From the NCBI RefSeq assembly GCF_013185065.1, contig NZ_JAAVTO010000008.1:1-64000 (forward strand): a DNA stretch of 64,000 nucleotides, read 5' to 3'. Below, in pieces: positions 52,921 through 60,716 of the stretch. Source of the stretch: Adlercreutzia sp. ZJ473 (GTDB taxonomy: Bacteria; Actinomycetota; Coriobacteriia; Coriobacteriales; Eggerthellaceae). Below the pieces are notes generated by a model. It saw nothing but the letters and a program-made list of their open reading frames with translations, had not been told where the DNA came from and did no database searches. The translations under genes were made by a program, and so were the position numbers. Each line of letters opens with the position of its first letter. The first letter of the stretch is position 1.

Positions 52921-52959
52921 AAAAAGAATAGCCGCCCCCACCTAGCAGCGAGAGCGGCT
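52921..52959 (-). terminator. Terminator upstream of the restriction-modification operon
   Basis: On the minus strand AGCCGC and GCGGCT pair across an 18-base loop, followed by ATTCTTTTT. It would insulate the operon from tRNA-Thr read-through. Confidence 0.6.
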
Positions 52960-52965
52960 CCTCTG

Positions 52966-52986
52966 CACATTGAATAGGGCAATGTG
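52966..52986. repeat. Short inverted repeat
   Basis: CACATTG and CAATGTG are perfect 7-bp arms with a 7-base loop, beside the terminator above. Function is unknown. Confidence 0.5.
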
Positions 52987-53107
52987 AGGTAGCCAGCCGG
53001 TTGCGTCGGTGACCACCTGCCCGTATTCTAGCACGCTTCCCGCCCCCTGAGTGCGCGAATCACGAGCCCGTTGTAAAGCAAGAGACGCTTCAGGGAAGGC
53101 CCTCGCG

Positions 53108-53139
53108 CAAAAAAGCGGGCCGCCTCGGGCGACCCGCTT
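53108..53139 (-). terminator. Terminator of tRNA-Thr
   Basis: On the minus strand AAGCGGG and CCCGCTT pair with additional inner CGCC/GGCG pairing, followed by T6. It is included in the 102-bp duplication at 57772-57873. Confidence 0.85.
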
Positions 53140-53146
53140 CGCTTTC

Positions 53147-53221
53147 TGGAGCCGGTGACAGGAATCGAACCCGCAACCCACTGATTACAAATCAGTTGCT
53201 CTACCGTTGAGCCACACCGGC
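53147..53221 (-). tRNA. tRNA-Thr (anticodon TGT)
   Basis: The acceptor GCCGGTG pairs with CACCGGC, the loop TTTGTAA gives anticodon TGT, and CCA is encoded. Everything from the anticodon loop onward is duplicated, inverted, at 57772-57873, as expected of an integrase attachment site. Confidence 0.96.
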
Positions 53222-53409
53222 GAAGTCACGCCCAAACGGCGCGCCTGCGTATTGTACGTCAACGGGCACGTTTAGGGAAGCCCTCGGCGCCCGCGCCCGA
53301 CCTCGTGCCCGGCGCCACCTGGCGCCGTGCTCGCTCCCGCGCCTGACGCTGCCCACACCCGCGACCCGCGTCAGCAGCCCGCGACCCGCGCAACCCGCGC
53401 CCGGCGCCC

Positions 53410-54093
53410 TTACGCCTTCGCGCCGTACTGCTCGTAGTAGGCGTCGAGCGCGGCCTTCACGGCGTCGTCGATCACCACGCGCCCGCCGACCTCGCGGTTG
53501 TGCAGAAGCTCGCACACCTCGGCCATGCTCACGATGGAGGCCACGGGGAAGCCGTACTTCTCCTGCACCTCCTGCTGCGCGGTGACCACGCCGCCCTTGC
53601 CCACCTCCATGCGGTTGAGCGACACGATGAGGCCCTTCACCTCCACGTCGGCGGCGGCCTTCAGGATGGGGTACGTCTCGTCGATGGACTTGCCCGAGGT
53701 GGTCACGTCCTCCACGATGATCACGCGGTCGCCGTCACGCAGGTCGGCTCCGAGCAGGTTGCCCGCGTCGGCGCCGTGGTCCTTCGCCTCCTTGCGGTTG
53801 GAGCAGTAGCGCACCTCGCGCCCGTAGAGCTCGTGGATGCCCATGGCCGTGATGACCGACAGGGGGATGCCCTTGTAGGCCGGCCCGAACACCACGTCGA
53901 AGTCGAGCCCGAAGTTGTCGTTGATGGCCTGCGCGTAGTACAGGCCCAGGCGGTGGAGCTGGTCCCCCGTGACGTAGGCGCCGGCATTCATGAAGAAGGG
54001 GGACTTGCGGCCGCTCTTCAGCGTGAACTCGCCGAACTTGAGCACGTCGCTCTCCACCATGAACTCGATAAACTCCTGCTTGTAGGCCTCCAA
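53410..54093 (-). CDS. pyrE: Orotate phosphoribosyltransferase
   Basis: The enzyme joins orotate and PRPP to give OMP in pyrimidine synthesis. The 227-residue protein has FTLKSGRKSPFFMNAGAY near the N-terminus, the FGPAYKGIPLSV loop, and the PRPP-binding signature VIIVEDVTTSGKSI near 140. I start it at a TTG (54093) because AGGAGGG lies 5 bases upstream. The longer ATG frame adds an Arg-rich stretch unlike the family. Confidence 0.94.
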   Translation of the reverse strand: MEAYKQEFIEFMVESDVLKFGEFTLKSGRKSPFFMNAGAYVTGDQLHRLGLYYAQAINDNFGLDFDVVFGPAYKGIPLSVITAMGIHELYGREVRYCSNRKEAKDHGADAGNLLGADLRDGDRVIIVEDVTTSGKSIDETYPILKAAADVEVKGLIVSLNRMEVGKGGVVTAQQEVQEKYGFPVASIVSMAEVCELLHNREVGGRVVIDDAVKAALDAYYEQYGAKA

Positions 54094-54234
54094 GGAACCC
54101 TCCTCACCTCGTCGGGAGCCGCGAGCGCGCCTCCCCTTACCAATGCCCTCCATAATACTACGACTGAGCCGCGCGCTTGCCGGGTCGTGCTAAGATGGGC
54201 GGCGAACAATTTCTCGAAAGGACGCGCACGCCCC

Positions 54235-54516
54235 ATGCAGACCTACATCGCCCACTACCGATCCCCCAACGCCTCGGCCAAGCGCGCCAAGGGGCTCTTC
54301 GAGTTCGCCAGCGGGGCGCGCATGGGCACCAAGGCCAACATGCACGACGCGCGCGTGCGCATGCTCGAGATATTCGGGTCGGACGCGGTGTCGTGGACGA
54401 TCGACAAGGTGGAGCGCAAGCGCGCGACCGAGACGCACAACGACGGCCAGCTCGAGCTGGACTTCCGCGCGCCGAAGCCCGAGCGCAAGCGCAAGGTCAA
54501 GCGGGAATACTGGTAG
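54235..54516 (+). CDS. Small basic protein, hypothetical
   Basis: The 93-residue protein starts MQTYIAHYRSPNASAKRAKG and ends in a very basic PKPERKRKVKREYW tail. There is no signal peptide or membrane segment. AAAGGA lies 10 bases before the ATG. It precedes the M42 peptidase gene by 24 bases, and the two are probably co-transcribed. I do not recognise the family; the basic tail suggests nucleic-acid contact. Confidence 0.65.
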   Translation: MQTYIAHYRSPNASAKRAKGLFEFASGARMGTKANMHDARVRMLEIFGSDAVSWTIDKVERKRATETHNDGQLELDFRAPKPERKRKVKREYW

Positions 54517-54540
54517 GCGCCCGCCGTGAAGGAGACAGGC

Positions 54541-55749
54541 ATGAAGAAAAAGAACGTGAAGTTCCTGAAGGCCCTCGTGGAGACGCCCTCGCCGACGGGC
54601 GCCGAGGAGCCGGTGGCGCAGCTCGTGCGCGAGCGCCTCGCGGACGTGGCCGACGAGGTCCAGACCAACACCATGGGCTCGGTGCACGCCGTGCTCGAGG
54701 GCGCGGGGTGCGCGCCCACGCTCATGCTGGCGGCCCACATGGACGAGATCGGCCTCATGGTCACCTACGTCAGCGACGAGGGCTTCCTGTCCGTGGCTGC
54801 CGTCGGCGGCGTGGACGCGGCCATCCTGCCGGGCATGCGCGTCGACGTGCACACGCACGCGGGGACCCTGCGCGGCGTCGTGGGCCGCAAGCCCATCCAC
54901 CTCATCGAGGCCGACGAGCGCAAGAGCGTGACCCCGCTCTCGAAGCTCGTGATCGACCTGGGCCTCCCGGCGAAGGACGTGCAGGAGACGGTGCGCGTGG
55001 GCGACGTCATCACCTTCGGCGTGGGCTTCGAGCGCTTCGGGAAGGGCATGGCCGTCTCGCGCGCCTTCGACGACAAGTGCGGCGTGTGGGTCGCCTGCCG
55101 CGTCATGGAGAGCCTCGCGCGCGCAGGGCGCCCCCGCGGCACCTTCGTCGCCGCGGCCACCGTGCAGGAGGAGATCGGCACGCGCGGCGCCATGACGAGC
55201 GCCTTCGGCGTGAACCCCGACGTGGCGCTCGCGTTCGACGTCACGCACGCCACCGACTACCCCGGCATCGACAAGACGAAGTACGGCAAGATCACCTGCG
55301 GCGACGGCCCGGTGATCGCGCGCGGCCCCAACATCAACCCGCTCGTGTTCGAGCGCTTGGTGGCCGCCGCCGAGGCCGAGGGCATCCCGTACCAGCTCGA
55401 GGCCGAGCCCTCCGTCACGGGCACCGACGCGCGCGCCATCCAGGTCACGCGCGCGGGCATCCCCACGGGCCTCGTCTCGGTGCCGCTGCGCTACATGCAC
55501 ACGCCCACCGAGGTCATCGCGCTCAAGGACCTCGAGAACACGGTGCGCCTCATCACGCGCTTCGCGCTCGACCTCGACGAGGACGCCTGCTTCGTGCCGG
55601 GCATCGCCGCGCCGGTGCGCCACGCGGGCGCGCCCGAGACGCTCGACGACGTGGCGGGCGACGCCGCGGACGCCGGCAAGGCAGCCGCCTCCGGCGACGC
55701 CGCAGCTGCCGGCGACGCCACCGCCTCCGGCGAGCCTTCCCAGGCATGA
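54541..55749 (+). CDS. M42-family metallo-aminopeptidase
   Basis: This 402-residue cytosolic zinc/cobalt aminopeptidase belongs to the M42 (glutamyl aminopeptidase/FrvX) family. The metal ligands lie in LAAHMDEIGLM near residue 65, AFDDKCG near 175, and TVQEEIGTRGA near 208. ALAFDVTHATDYPG follows. The last 35 residues are an Ala/Gly/Asp-rich extension. GGAGACAGGC precedes the ATG. Its stop overlaps an upstream smpB start candidate. Confidence 0.93.
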   Translation: MKKKNVKFLKALVETPSPTGAEEPVAQLVRERLADVADEVQTNTMGSVHAVLEGAGCAPTLMLAAHMDEIGLMVTYVSDEGFLSVAAVGGVDAAILPGMRVDVHTHAGTLRGVVGRKPIHLIEADERKSVTPLSKLVIDLGLPAKDVQETVRVGDVITFGVGFERFGKGMAVSRAFDDKCGVWVACRVMESLARAGRPRGTFVAAATVQEEIGTRGAMTSAFGVNPDVALAFDVTHATDYPGIDKTKYGKITCGDGPVIARGPNINPLVFERLVAAAEAEGIPYQLEAEPSVTGTDARAIQVTRAGIPTGLVSVPLRYMHTPTEVIALKDLENTVRLITRFALDLDEDACFVPGIAAPVRHAGAPETLDDVAGDAADAGKAAASGDAAAAGDATASGEPSQA

Positions 55750-55757
55750 AGGCGCCC

Positions 55758-56225
55758 ATGAAGAAGAAGCAGGACACCACCATCGCCAAGAACCGCCGCG
55801 CGCTGCACGAGTACGAGGTGATCGAGACGTTCGAGGCGGGCATCGAGCTCGTCGGCTGCGAGGTGCGCTCGCTGCGTGACAACGGCTGCCAGCTCACCGA
55901 CTGCTTCGCGCTCATCCGCGGAGGAGAGGTGTGGCTGAACAACGTGCACATCCCCCCGTTCGCGCAGGGCAACATCAACAACGCCGACCCCGACCGCAAG
56001 CGCAAGCTGCTCATGCACAAGCGCCAGATCCGCTACCTGTCCGAGAAGGTGAGCGAGAAGGGCCTCGCCCTCGTCCCGCTCAAGATGTACTTCAAGGACA
56101 ACGGCCTGGTGAAGGTGGAGCTCGCGCTCGCACGCGGCAAGAAGCTCTACGACAAGCGCGCCAGCATGAAGGAGCGCGACACCAGGCGCGAGATCGACCG
56201 CGCGTTGAAGGAACGCAGCAGATAG
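55758..56225 (+). CDS. smpB: SsrA-binding protein
   Basis: SmpB binds tmRNA and brings it to stalled ribosomes. The 155-residue protein has the family pattern: IAKNRRALHEYEVIETFEAGIELVGCEVRSLR, then NNVHIPPF and DPDRKRKLLMHKRQI, and the basic tail RRE.DRALKERSR. A second ATG 12 bases earlier (55746) overlaps the peptidase stop. I prefer 55758 because GAAGG precedes it. The tmRNA gene lies 412 bases downstream, so both partners are linked. Confidence 0.94.
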   Translation: MKKKQDTTIAKNRRALHEYEVIETFEAGIELVGCEVRSLRDNGCQLTDCFALIRGGEVWLNNVHIPPFAQGNINNADPDRKRKLLMHKRQIRYLSEKVSEKGLALVPLKMYFKDNGLVKVELALARGKKLYDKRASMKERDTRREIDRALKERSR

Positions 56226-56234
56226 GAGCCCGCC

Positions 56235-56594
56235 ATGGCTGACGAGGAGATCATCGAGCTCGAGGTAGGAGAGGACGACATCTACGCCTACCTCGTCGAC
56301 GAGGACGACAACGAGATCGGGTTCGTGGTCCTCGACGAGAACGGCGAGGAGCAGGAATACTACTACGCCGAAGGCGAAGGCGAGGAGGGCGAGGGCGCCG
56401 AAGGAAAGCCCGGCGAGGTCCCGCAGCCCTCGAAGGCCCTCGACGAGTACGACCTCGGCATCACGCGCGAGGGAGTCGCCGACGCCACGGCCGACATGAA
56501 CGCCGTCTACAAGGACGGCGTGGCCGTGGTCACGGAGCTCAAGAGCGCGTTCGACGACATAGCGTCCGGCTTCGACTTCCTCAAGAAGAAGTGA
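56235..56594 (+). CDS. Acidic protein, hypothetical
   Basis: This 119-residue protein is strongly acidic in the first 70 residues (EEIIELEVGEDDIYAYLVDEDDNEIG, then a Glu/Gly run). A helical C-terminus follows (VVTELKSAFDDIASGFDFLKKK). It lies between smpB (9 bases after) and ssrA, whose promoter overlaps its last codons. I recognise no family. DUF1292-like acidic proteins look similar, but the match is weak. Confidence 0.65.
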   Translation: MADEEIIELEVGEDDIYAYLVDEDDNEIGFVVLDENGEEQEYYYAEGEGEEGEGAEGKPGEVPQPSKALDEYDLGITREGVADATADMNAVYKDGVAVVTELKSAFDDIASGFDFLKKK

Positions 56595-56600
56595 TATAAT
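56571..56600 (+). promoter_or_regulatory. Promoter of ssrA
   Basis: TTCGAC (56571-56576) and a perfect TATAAT (56595-56600) are 18 bases apart, overlapping the end of the upstream coding region and 37 bases before tmRNA. Confidence 0.7.
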
Positions 56601-56637
56601 TCCCTGATTCCTCGGTTTCGCGCCTCGCGCGCATTTC

Positions 56638-57006
56638 GGGGGCGACTGGTTTCGACATGGTAAGTTCGAAGTGAGGAGCAGGTCGTGGTCTCCTCGCCAC
56701 GTTAAACAGGGGTAACGTCAAGTTAATTGGCAAGAAGAACACTTACAGCGCTCCGGCGCTCGCCATGGCTGCTTAATCGCGCTTGGCTGCCGAACCCGCA
56801 TGTTCCCCGATGCGGGCAAGGCATCATCTGAGGGGAATGCCCCGCGGCACGTAGCCGGTATGGCTCGCGGGAAAGACTGAACCGGCTCGGGGCGTCGACG
56901 CTGGTCGACGAGCAGACGCGCTCCTAAACCCGATCGTCGACTAAGCTTGTAGCGCCTTGCGGACAATTTAGTATGGACCGGAGTTCGATTCTCCGCGCCT
57001 CCACCA
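56638..57006 (+). ncRNA. ssrA: Transfer-messenger RNA
   Basis: tmRNA rescues stalled ribosomes by adding a degradation tag. The 5' end GGGGGCGACTGGTTTCGAC and the 3' end GGAGTTCGATTCTCCGCGCCTCCACCA form the tRNA-like domain (acceptor GGGGGCG with CGCCTCC; CCA encoded). The resume frame reads GKKNTYSAPALAMAA then TAA, giving a 15-residue encoded tag ending in the usual AA. The length is 369 nt. Confidence 0.96.
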
Positions 57007-57013
57007 GTTGATC

Positions 57014-57046
57014 GAGGGCCCGGCGTCGCGAAGACGCCGGGCCCTC
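57014..57046 (+). terminator. Terminator of ssrA
   Basis: GAGGGCCCGGCGTC and GACGCCGGGCCCTC form a 14-bp perfect stem with a 5-base loop, then TTGCTTCT. Confidence 0.88.
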
Positions 57047-57234
57047 TTGCTTCTCGGCAAGAGCGAAGTAAAGCAGTTTCGTCCAAGTGCCATGTTCTAA
57101 GCGCGATACTCGTAGATGGCCTCGAGCGCAGCTGTTAGGAATATTGGGAAAGCCAGCTAAAGCCTTGTTATATTCGAAGCTGTGGCTATTGTGGAATGGG
57201 ATATTCGACTCATTGTTGAAAGCGAGGAGAAAAG

Positions 57235-57686
57235 GTGACAGATAGTTTACCTAATAGCGTATACCCCGAATCCTCGTTGCTTGTCGGGGCCGCCGAAAGT
57301 GTCTGGAACGGTAGCGATGTGAAGATCAACATAGGCATTGGCATCAGCGAAAAGCTGGTTGCATTCATGAGTGAGCACTTGCCGGAGAAACTGGAATCTG
57401 TCTTTATCACAGACAGCGATATTCGACACATCAAGCGCAAGCATGGAGACAATGAGGAGCAGCGTGGGCAAAGCAACATCAAGCCAAAGGATTTTGCCTG
57501 CATTCCATTGGTCTTGAATGATTTTGATTCGTGCGAGCACATCGATACAGACAAATTGGGCAACAAGAAGTTCCTTCTGAAAAAGGCATCGGCGCAAATG
57601 TGTACCTCGTGACCATTCAGCGCGGCAAAAGAAAGCTCGGGATTAAAACAATGTGGAAAGAAGGTCAGTCGGGTGCCTCGTGCTAG
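57235..57686 (+). pseudogene. Frameshifted phage-type Barnase/EndoU/ColicinE5/RelE-like nuclease
   Basis: The first part (GTG at 57235, GAGGAG 5 bases upstream) encodes VFITDSDIRHIKRKHGDNEEQRGQ and later KKFLLKKAS. It then shifts to a stop at 57612. In the next frame the protein continues as NVYLVTIQRGKRKLGIKTMWKE up to a TAG at 57684-57686. The pattern is that of the phage-associated PBECR nucleases found at the C-terminus of MuF-type proteins. One missing base near 57590-57597 explains the break. A sequencing error cannot be excluded. It sits in an AT-richer gap after ssrA. Confidence 0.68.
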
Positions 57687-57771
57687 CCAAAATGGCTCCC
57701 TTGGGCTTACGTCCGAAACAACCCCGACGGATGGTTTGATTATAGCAAGCAGTTGTGAAGAACCGAGTGAT

Positions 57772-57873
57772 TTTGTAATCAGTGGGTTGCGGGTTCGATT
57801 CCTGTCACCGGCTCCAGGAAGCGAAGCGGGTCGCCCGAGGCGGCCCGCTTTTTTGCGCGAGGGCCTTCCCTGA
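57772..57873 (+). repeat. Inverted partial copy of tRNA-Thr 3' half plus terminator (att-like)
   Basis: These 102 bases match the complement of 53090-53191 at 101 positions. The copy starts exactly in the anticodon loop (TTTGTAATCAG) and includes the CCA end and the whole terminator. The 5' half of the tRNA is absent, so it is not a functional gene. This is the usual footprint of tRNA-targeting integrases, but the orientation is opposite to the intact gene. Confidence 0.9.
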
Positions 57874-57880
57874 GCGCTTC

Positions 57881-57976
57881 TCATGCCCTCGCTATCTCCT
57901 TGCGCGGCCTTCCCGCCTTCGGACGCTCGGCGATGCGCGCCTCGACGCTTGCGCGGGTGACGAACGTGGCACGGCC
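57881..57976 (-). pseudogene. HicB antitoxin C-terminal remnant
   Basis: About 31 codons read GRATFVTRASVEARIAERP and KAGRPRKEIARA before a TGA. This closely follows the C-terminus of the HicB at 19948 (GRTWVTEHSVEARLADQP, RPGRPRKE). The HTH and N-terminal domain are missing, and upstream sequence is unrelated. It directly adjoins the tRNA-Thr fragment. Confidence 0.7.
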
Positions 57977-58068
57977 GCGCGCATATCCCTCATATTTTTG
58001 CCATCTAAACGCTAAACTTCCCTTACCGTTTCGCGTCTTTCTGCGGCGAGGGCTTCCCCCGAGGCGCC

Positions 58069-58974
58069 TCAGCGGCGCGCGCTTACGGCGAGGGCTTGGG
58101 GGTCCTCCTGCATCTCGGTGAGGTTCCTCCAGAAGCGCTTGGGCATGAAGTGCCGGCGGAGCTCGGGGTTGTAGCGCGACTCCACGGCCACCGTGCGGTA
58201 GAAGCGCTTCCACGCCTGCTGCATCGCCGCCTCGTCGGCCGCATGGCCGGGAAGCTCGAGCAGCGACGTGGCGGGGTCGTCGGTGCGGACGAGGTACCAC
58301 GTGCTCCCGTCGAAGACGCCGGCGAGGTGGTGGTTCTCGTCGTAGATGATGAAGGGCTGTATGCTGAAGCGCTCGACGAAGTGCCCCATGACCAGCGGGA
58401 CCACGCTGTCGCGCGGGTTGCAGCGCGCGAACCACACGTCCGCCTCGTCCGACCTGAGGTGCTCGAAGCGGATGAACTGGCGCATGTGCTCGCACTCCTG
58501 GTCAACCGCGCGCGCTATCCTGAACAGCGGCTCGACCGCCGGGTGCGTGACGTCGGACAGGGCGCGCCCGCGCTGCCTGGGGCACGGTCCCCTCCCCTGC
58601 GCGCCCGAGCACGTCGCGCGCTTGCGGCAGCGCGCGCAGTCGCGCTTCTTCTGGCTGTCCATGGCGTAGCGGACGAAGCGGTACGCGGCGGTTCCCGCGT
58701 CCTCGCGCGCGGAGAGCGCCGCCTTCTTCACGGCGCCGAACGCCTGGTGCCCGCATGCCCGGCACAGCCCGCGGCGCACGCGGTCGGCGTGCGAGACGTC
58801 CGTCTCGATGCGCGCTAGGCGCTGCGCCAGCCGCGGCTGCATGACGCCCTCGCGCACGACGTCGGAGGGGTCCTCATGGTTGGCGTAGGCCGCGAAGATC
58901 GCCGAGAGCAGGCCCTCGAGCGTCCCGTCGTAGACGTAGGCCACCTCGTCGTATACCTCAGGCTGCGCGGGCAT
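58069..58974 (-). CDS. TIGR03915-type putative DNA metabolism/repair protein
   Basis: The 301-residue protein fits the partner family of the TIGR03916 radical SAM proteins. Its N-terminus is VYDEVAYVYDGTLEGLLSAIFAAYANHEDP. Later it has RFEHLRSDEADVWFARCNPRDSVVPLVMGHFVERFSIQPFIIYDENHHLAGVFDGSTWYLV. The C-terminus has RYNPELRRHFMPKRFWRNLTEM. A Cys-rich stretch near residue 120 (DCARCRKRATC) may bind metal. Its ATG overlaps the radical SAM gene's stop by one base. The function is unknown; a repair link comes from the pairing and the SOS-like promoter. Confidence 0.85.
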   Translation of the reverse strand: MPAQPEVYDEVAYVYDGTLEGLLSAIFAAYANHEDPSDVVREGVMQPRLAQRLARIETDVSHADRVRRGLCRACGHQAFGAVKKAALSAREDAGTAAYRFVRYAMDSQKKRDCARCRKRATCSGAQGRGPCPRQRGRALSDVTHPAVEPLFRIARAVDQECEHMRQFIRFEHLRSDEADVWFARCNPRDSVVPLVMGHFVERFSIQPFIIYDENHHLAGVFDGSTWYLVRTDDPATSLLELPGHAADEAAMQQAWKRFYRTVAVESRYNPELRRHFMPKRFWRNLTEMQEDPQALAVSARR

Positions 58975-60515
58975 CAGAACAGCGCCTCCACCGTCGGCTT
59001 CGCGCGCCGCGCACCCGCGAGCGCCCGGCGATCCTGCGCGACCGCTCCCCTGGTGACGCCTGCGCCGCTGCCGCCGCCCGCCCTGCCGGCCGCAGCCGCG
59101 CCCGCCACCATGCCCGTGCCCGTCACCGCGCCCGCGAGCGCCCGGTGCTCCTGCGCGGCGCGCCCCCGCCCGAGCGCGCGCTCCTTCTCGGGCGTGCTCA
59201 CGGAGTCGAACAAGCTCATCTGGCCGGGAAGCGCCCTGTCGGCGCGCCTGCCGTGCCGCCCGCCCTGGATGGGGGCCGCAAGCGCCGCGTGCAGCGACTC
59301 GCGCGAGAACTCGACGCCGGCGCCCGCGTACGTGCCGTTGCACGTGATGAAGTAGCGAGCGCGCTTGTAGGCCACGCCGAGGCGGCGCAGCTCGTCCTCT
59401 CGCAGCGTCGACTGACGGCGTGCGCGCACGATGAGCTTGGCGCCGCGCACGCCGATGCCCGGCACGCGCAGGAGCGTCTCGAACGGCGCGGTGTTCACCT
59501 CGACGGGGAACAAGTCCAGGTTGTTCAGGGCCCAGTTCGCCTTCGGGTCCACGTCGGTGGCGAGGAACGGATGCTCCTCGTCGATCACCTCGCCCACCTC
59601 GAACCCGTAGAAGCGCATGAGCCAGTCGGCCTGGTAGAGGCGGTGCTCGCGGTTGAGCTGGACGGCGTCGGCGGAGGGAAGCCGCGCGTCTTCGTTCACG
59701 GGCAGATACGCGCTGAAGAACACACGCTTGAGCGAGAGCGAGCGGTAGAGCGCGGCCGACAGGCTCAGGATCTGGTAGTCGCTCTCGGGCGAGGCGCCGA
59801 TGATCATCTGGGTTGACTGCCCGGCGGGCACGAAGGCGCGCGCCGCCGCGCGCGGGCGGCTGCTCGCCATGTACACGGTGGTGCGCCGCCGCACGAGCGC
59901 GCGTGACTCGGCGTCCTCCGCGATGGACTCGCTGATCTGCCGCATGGGAGCCAAGATGGCGCGCTTCGACTTCTGCGGGGCGAGCAGCGCAAGGCTCTCG
60001 CTCGAGGGCAGCTCGAGGTTCACCGACATGCGGTCGGCCAGATGCCCGAGGCGGGCGATGAGCTCAGGCGAGGTGCCCGGCACCGCCTTGGCGTGGATGT
60101 ACCCGCGAAAGCCGTACTCGCCCCGCAGTATCTCGAGCGTCTGGATCATGAGCTCGGAGGTGAAATCGGGGTTGCGCATGACGCCCGAGCTGAGGAACAG
60201 CCCCTCGATGTAGTTGCGGCGGTAGAACCCGATGGTGAGGTCGGCCAGCTCGCGCGGCTTGAAGCACGTGCGCACCACCCCCTCGTTGCTCGCGCGGCTC
60301 GAGCAGTAGGCGCAGTCGAACACGCACACGTTGGTCATGAGCACCTTGAGCAGCGTGATGCAGCGGCCGTCGGCGGTGAAGCTGTGGCAGCAGCCCGCTG
60401 ACGACGCCGCGCCGAGCCGTCCCTTCTTCCCCGCGCGGTCGACGCCCGAGGAGGTGCAGGCCACGTCGTACTTGGCCGCGTCGGCGAGGATCTCGAGCTT
60501 GTCGGCGACGTCCAT
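58974..60515 (-). CDS. TIGR03916-type radical SAM protein, putative DNA modification/repair
   Basis: The 513-residue protein has the radical SAM cluster motif CVFDCAYC (CX3CX2C) near residue 64. A barrel with VNLELPSSE follows, and a C-terminal helix-hairpin-helix (FETLLRVPGIGVRGAKLIVRARR) suits DNA binding. After about residue 425 there is an Ala/Gly-rich repetitive tail. GGAGG precedes the ATG. The family is predicted to work on damaged DNA. Here the promoter contains two LexA-box-like palindromes, which supports that view. Confidence 0.88.
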   Translation of the reverse strand: MDVADKLEILADAAKYDVACTSSGVDRAGKKGRLGAASSAGCCHSFTADGRCITLLKVLMTNVCVFDCAYCSSRASNEGVVRTCFKPRELADLTIGFYRRNYIEGLFLSSGVMRNPDFTSELMIQTLEILRGEYGFRGYIHAKAVPGTSPELIARLGHLADRMSVNLELPSSESLALLAPQKSKRAILAPMRQISESIAEDAESRALVRRRTTVYMASSRPRAAARAFVPAGQSTQMIIGASPESDYQILSLSAALYRSLSLKRVFFSAYLPVNEDARLPSADAVQLNREHRLYQADWLMRFYGFEVGEVIDEEHPFLATDVDPKANWALNNLDLFPVEVNTAPFETLLRVPGIGVRGAKLIVRARRQSTLREDELRRLGVAYKRARYFITCNGTYAGAGVEFSRESLHAALAAPIQGGRHGRRADRALPGQMSLFDSVSTPEKERALGRGRAAQEHRALAGAVTGTGMVAGAAAAGRAGGGSGAGVTRGAVAQDRRALAGARRAKPTVEALF

Positions 60516-60537
60516 GAGCCTGGCCTCCTGAATGATG

Positions 60538-60597
60538 AAACATCTGTTCTTGCGAATGTTTGTTTGCTATAATATCGAACGGACATTCGCCTGTCAA
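60538..60597 (-). promoter_or_regulatory. Strong promoter with LexA-like (SOS) boxes
   Basis: On the minus strand TTGACA (60597-60592) and TATTAT (60574-60569) are 17 bases apart. The spacer holds CGAATGTCCGTTCG (60576-60589), one mismatch from the Gram-positive SOS consensus CGAAC-N4-GTTCG. A second site, GAACAGATGTTT (60549-60538), also one mismatch off in its core, lies downstream, 22 bases before the ATG. Confidence 0.72.
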
Positions 60598-60633
60598 GGG
60601 GAAGGGAGGCTCGGAAGATGTGCGGGGGAGGTG

Positions 60634-60712
60634 GTCGCAGGCTGCTCAGGGAAAGCTGTCGCGGGCCGCTCGGGAGAGGCGGTCGCAAGCTGCTCGGGAA
60701 ATGCCGTCGCGG
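60634..60712. repeat. 24-bp tandem repeat, 3.3 copies
   Basis: Units start at 60634, 60658 and 60682 with GTCGC(A/G)(G/A)GC and share GCTC(A/G)GG, followed by a partial fourth. The identity between units is about 70-80%. It lies between the pflX-like stop and the SOS-like promoter and is not part of a supported gene. Confidence 0.65.
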
Positions 60713-60716
60713 AAGC

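Noticed and set aside
54177-55745. Long plus-strand frame reaching from pyrE's upstream region into smpB
   Set aside because: Only the last 155-159 codons are SmpB; the rest is an out-of-frame shadow of the M42 peptidase gene.
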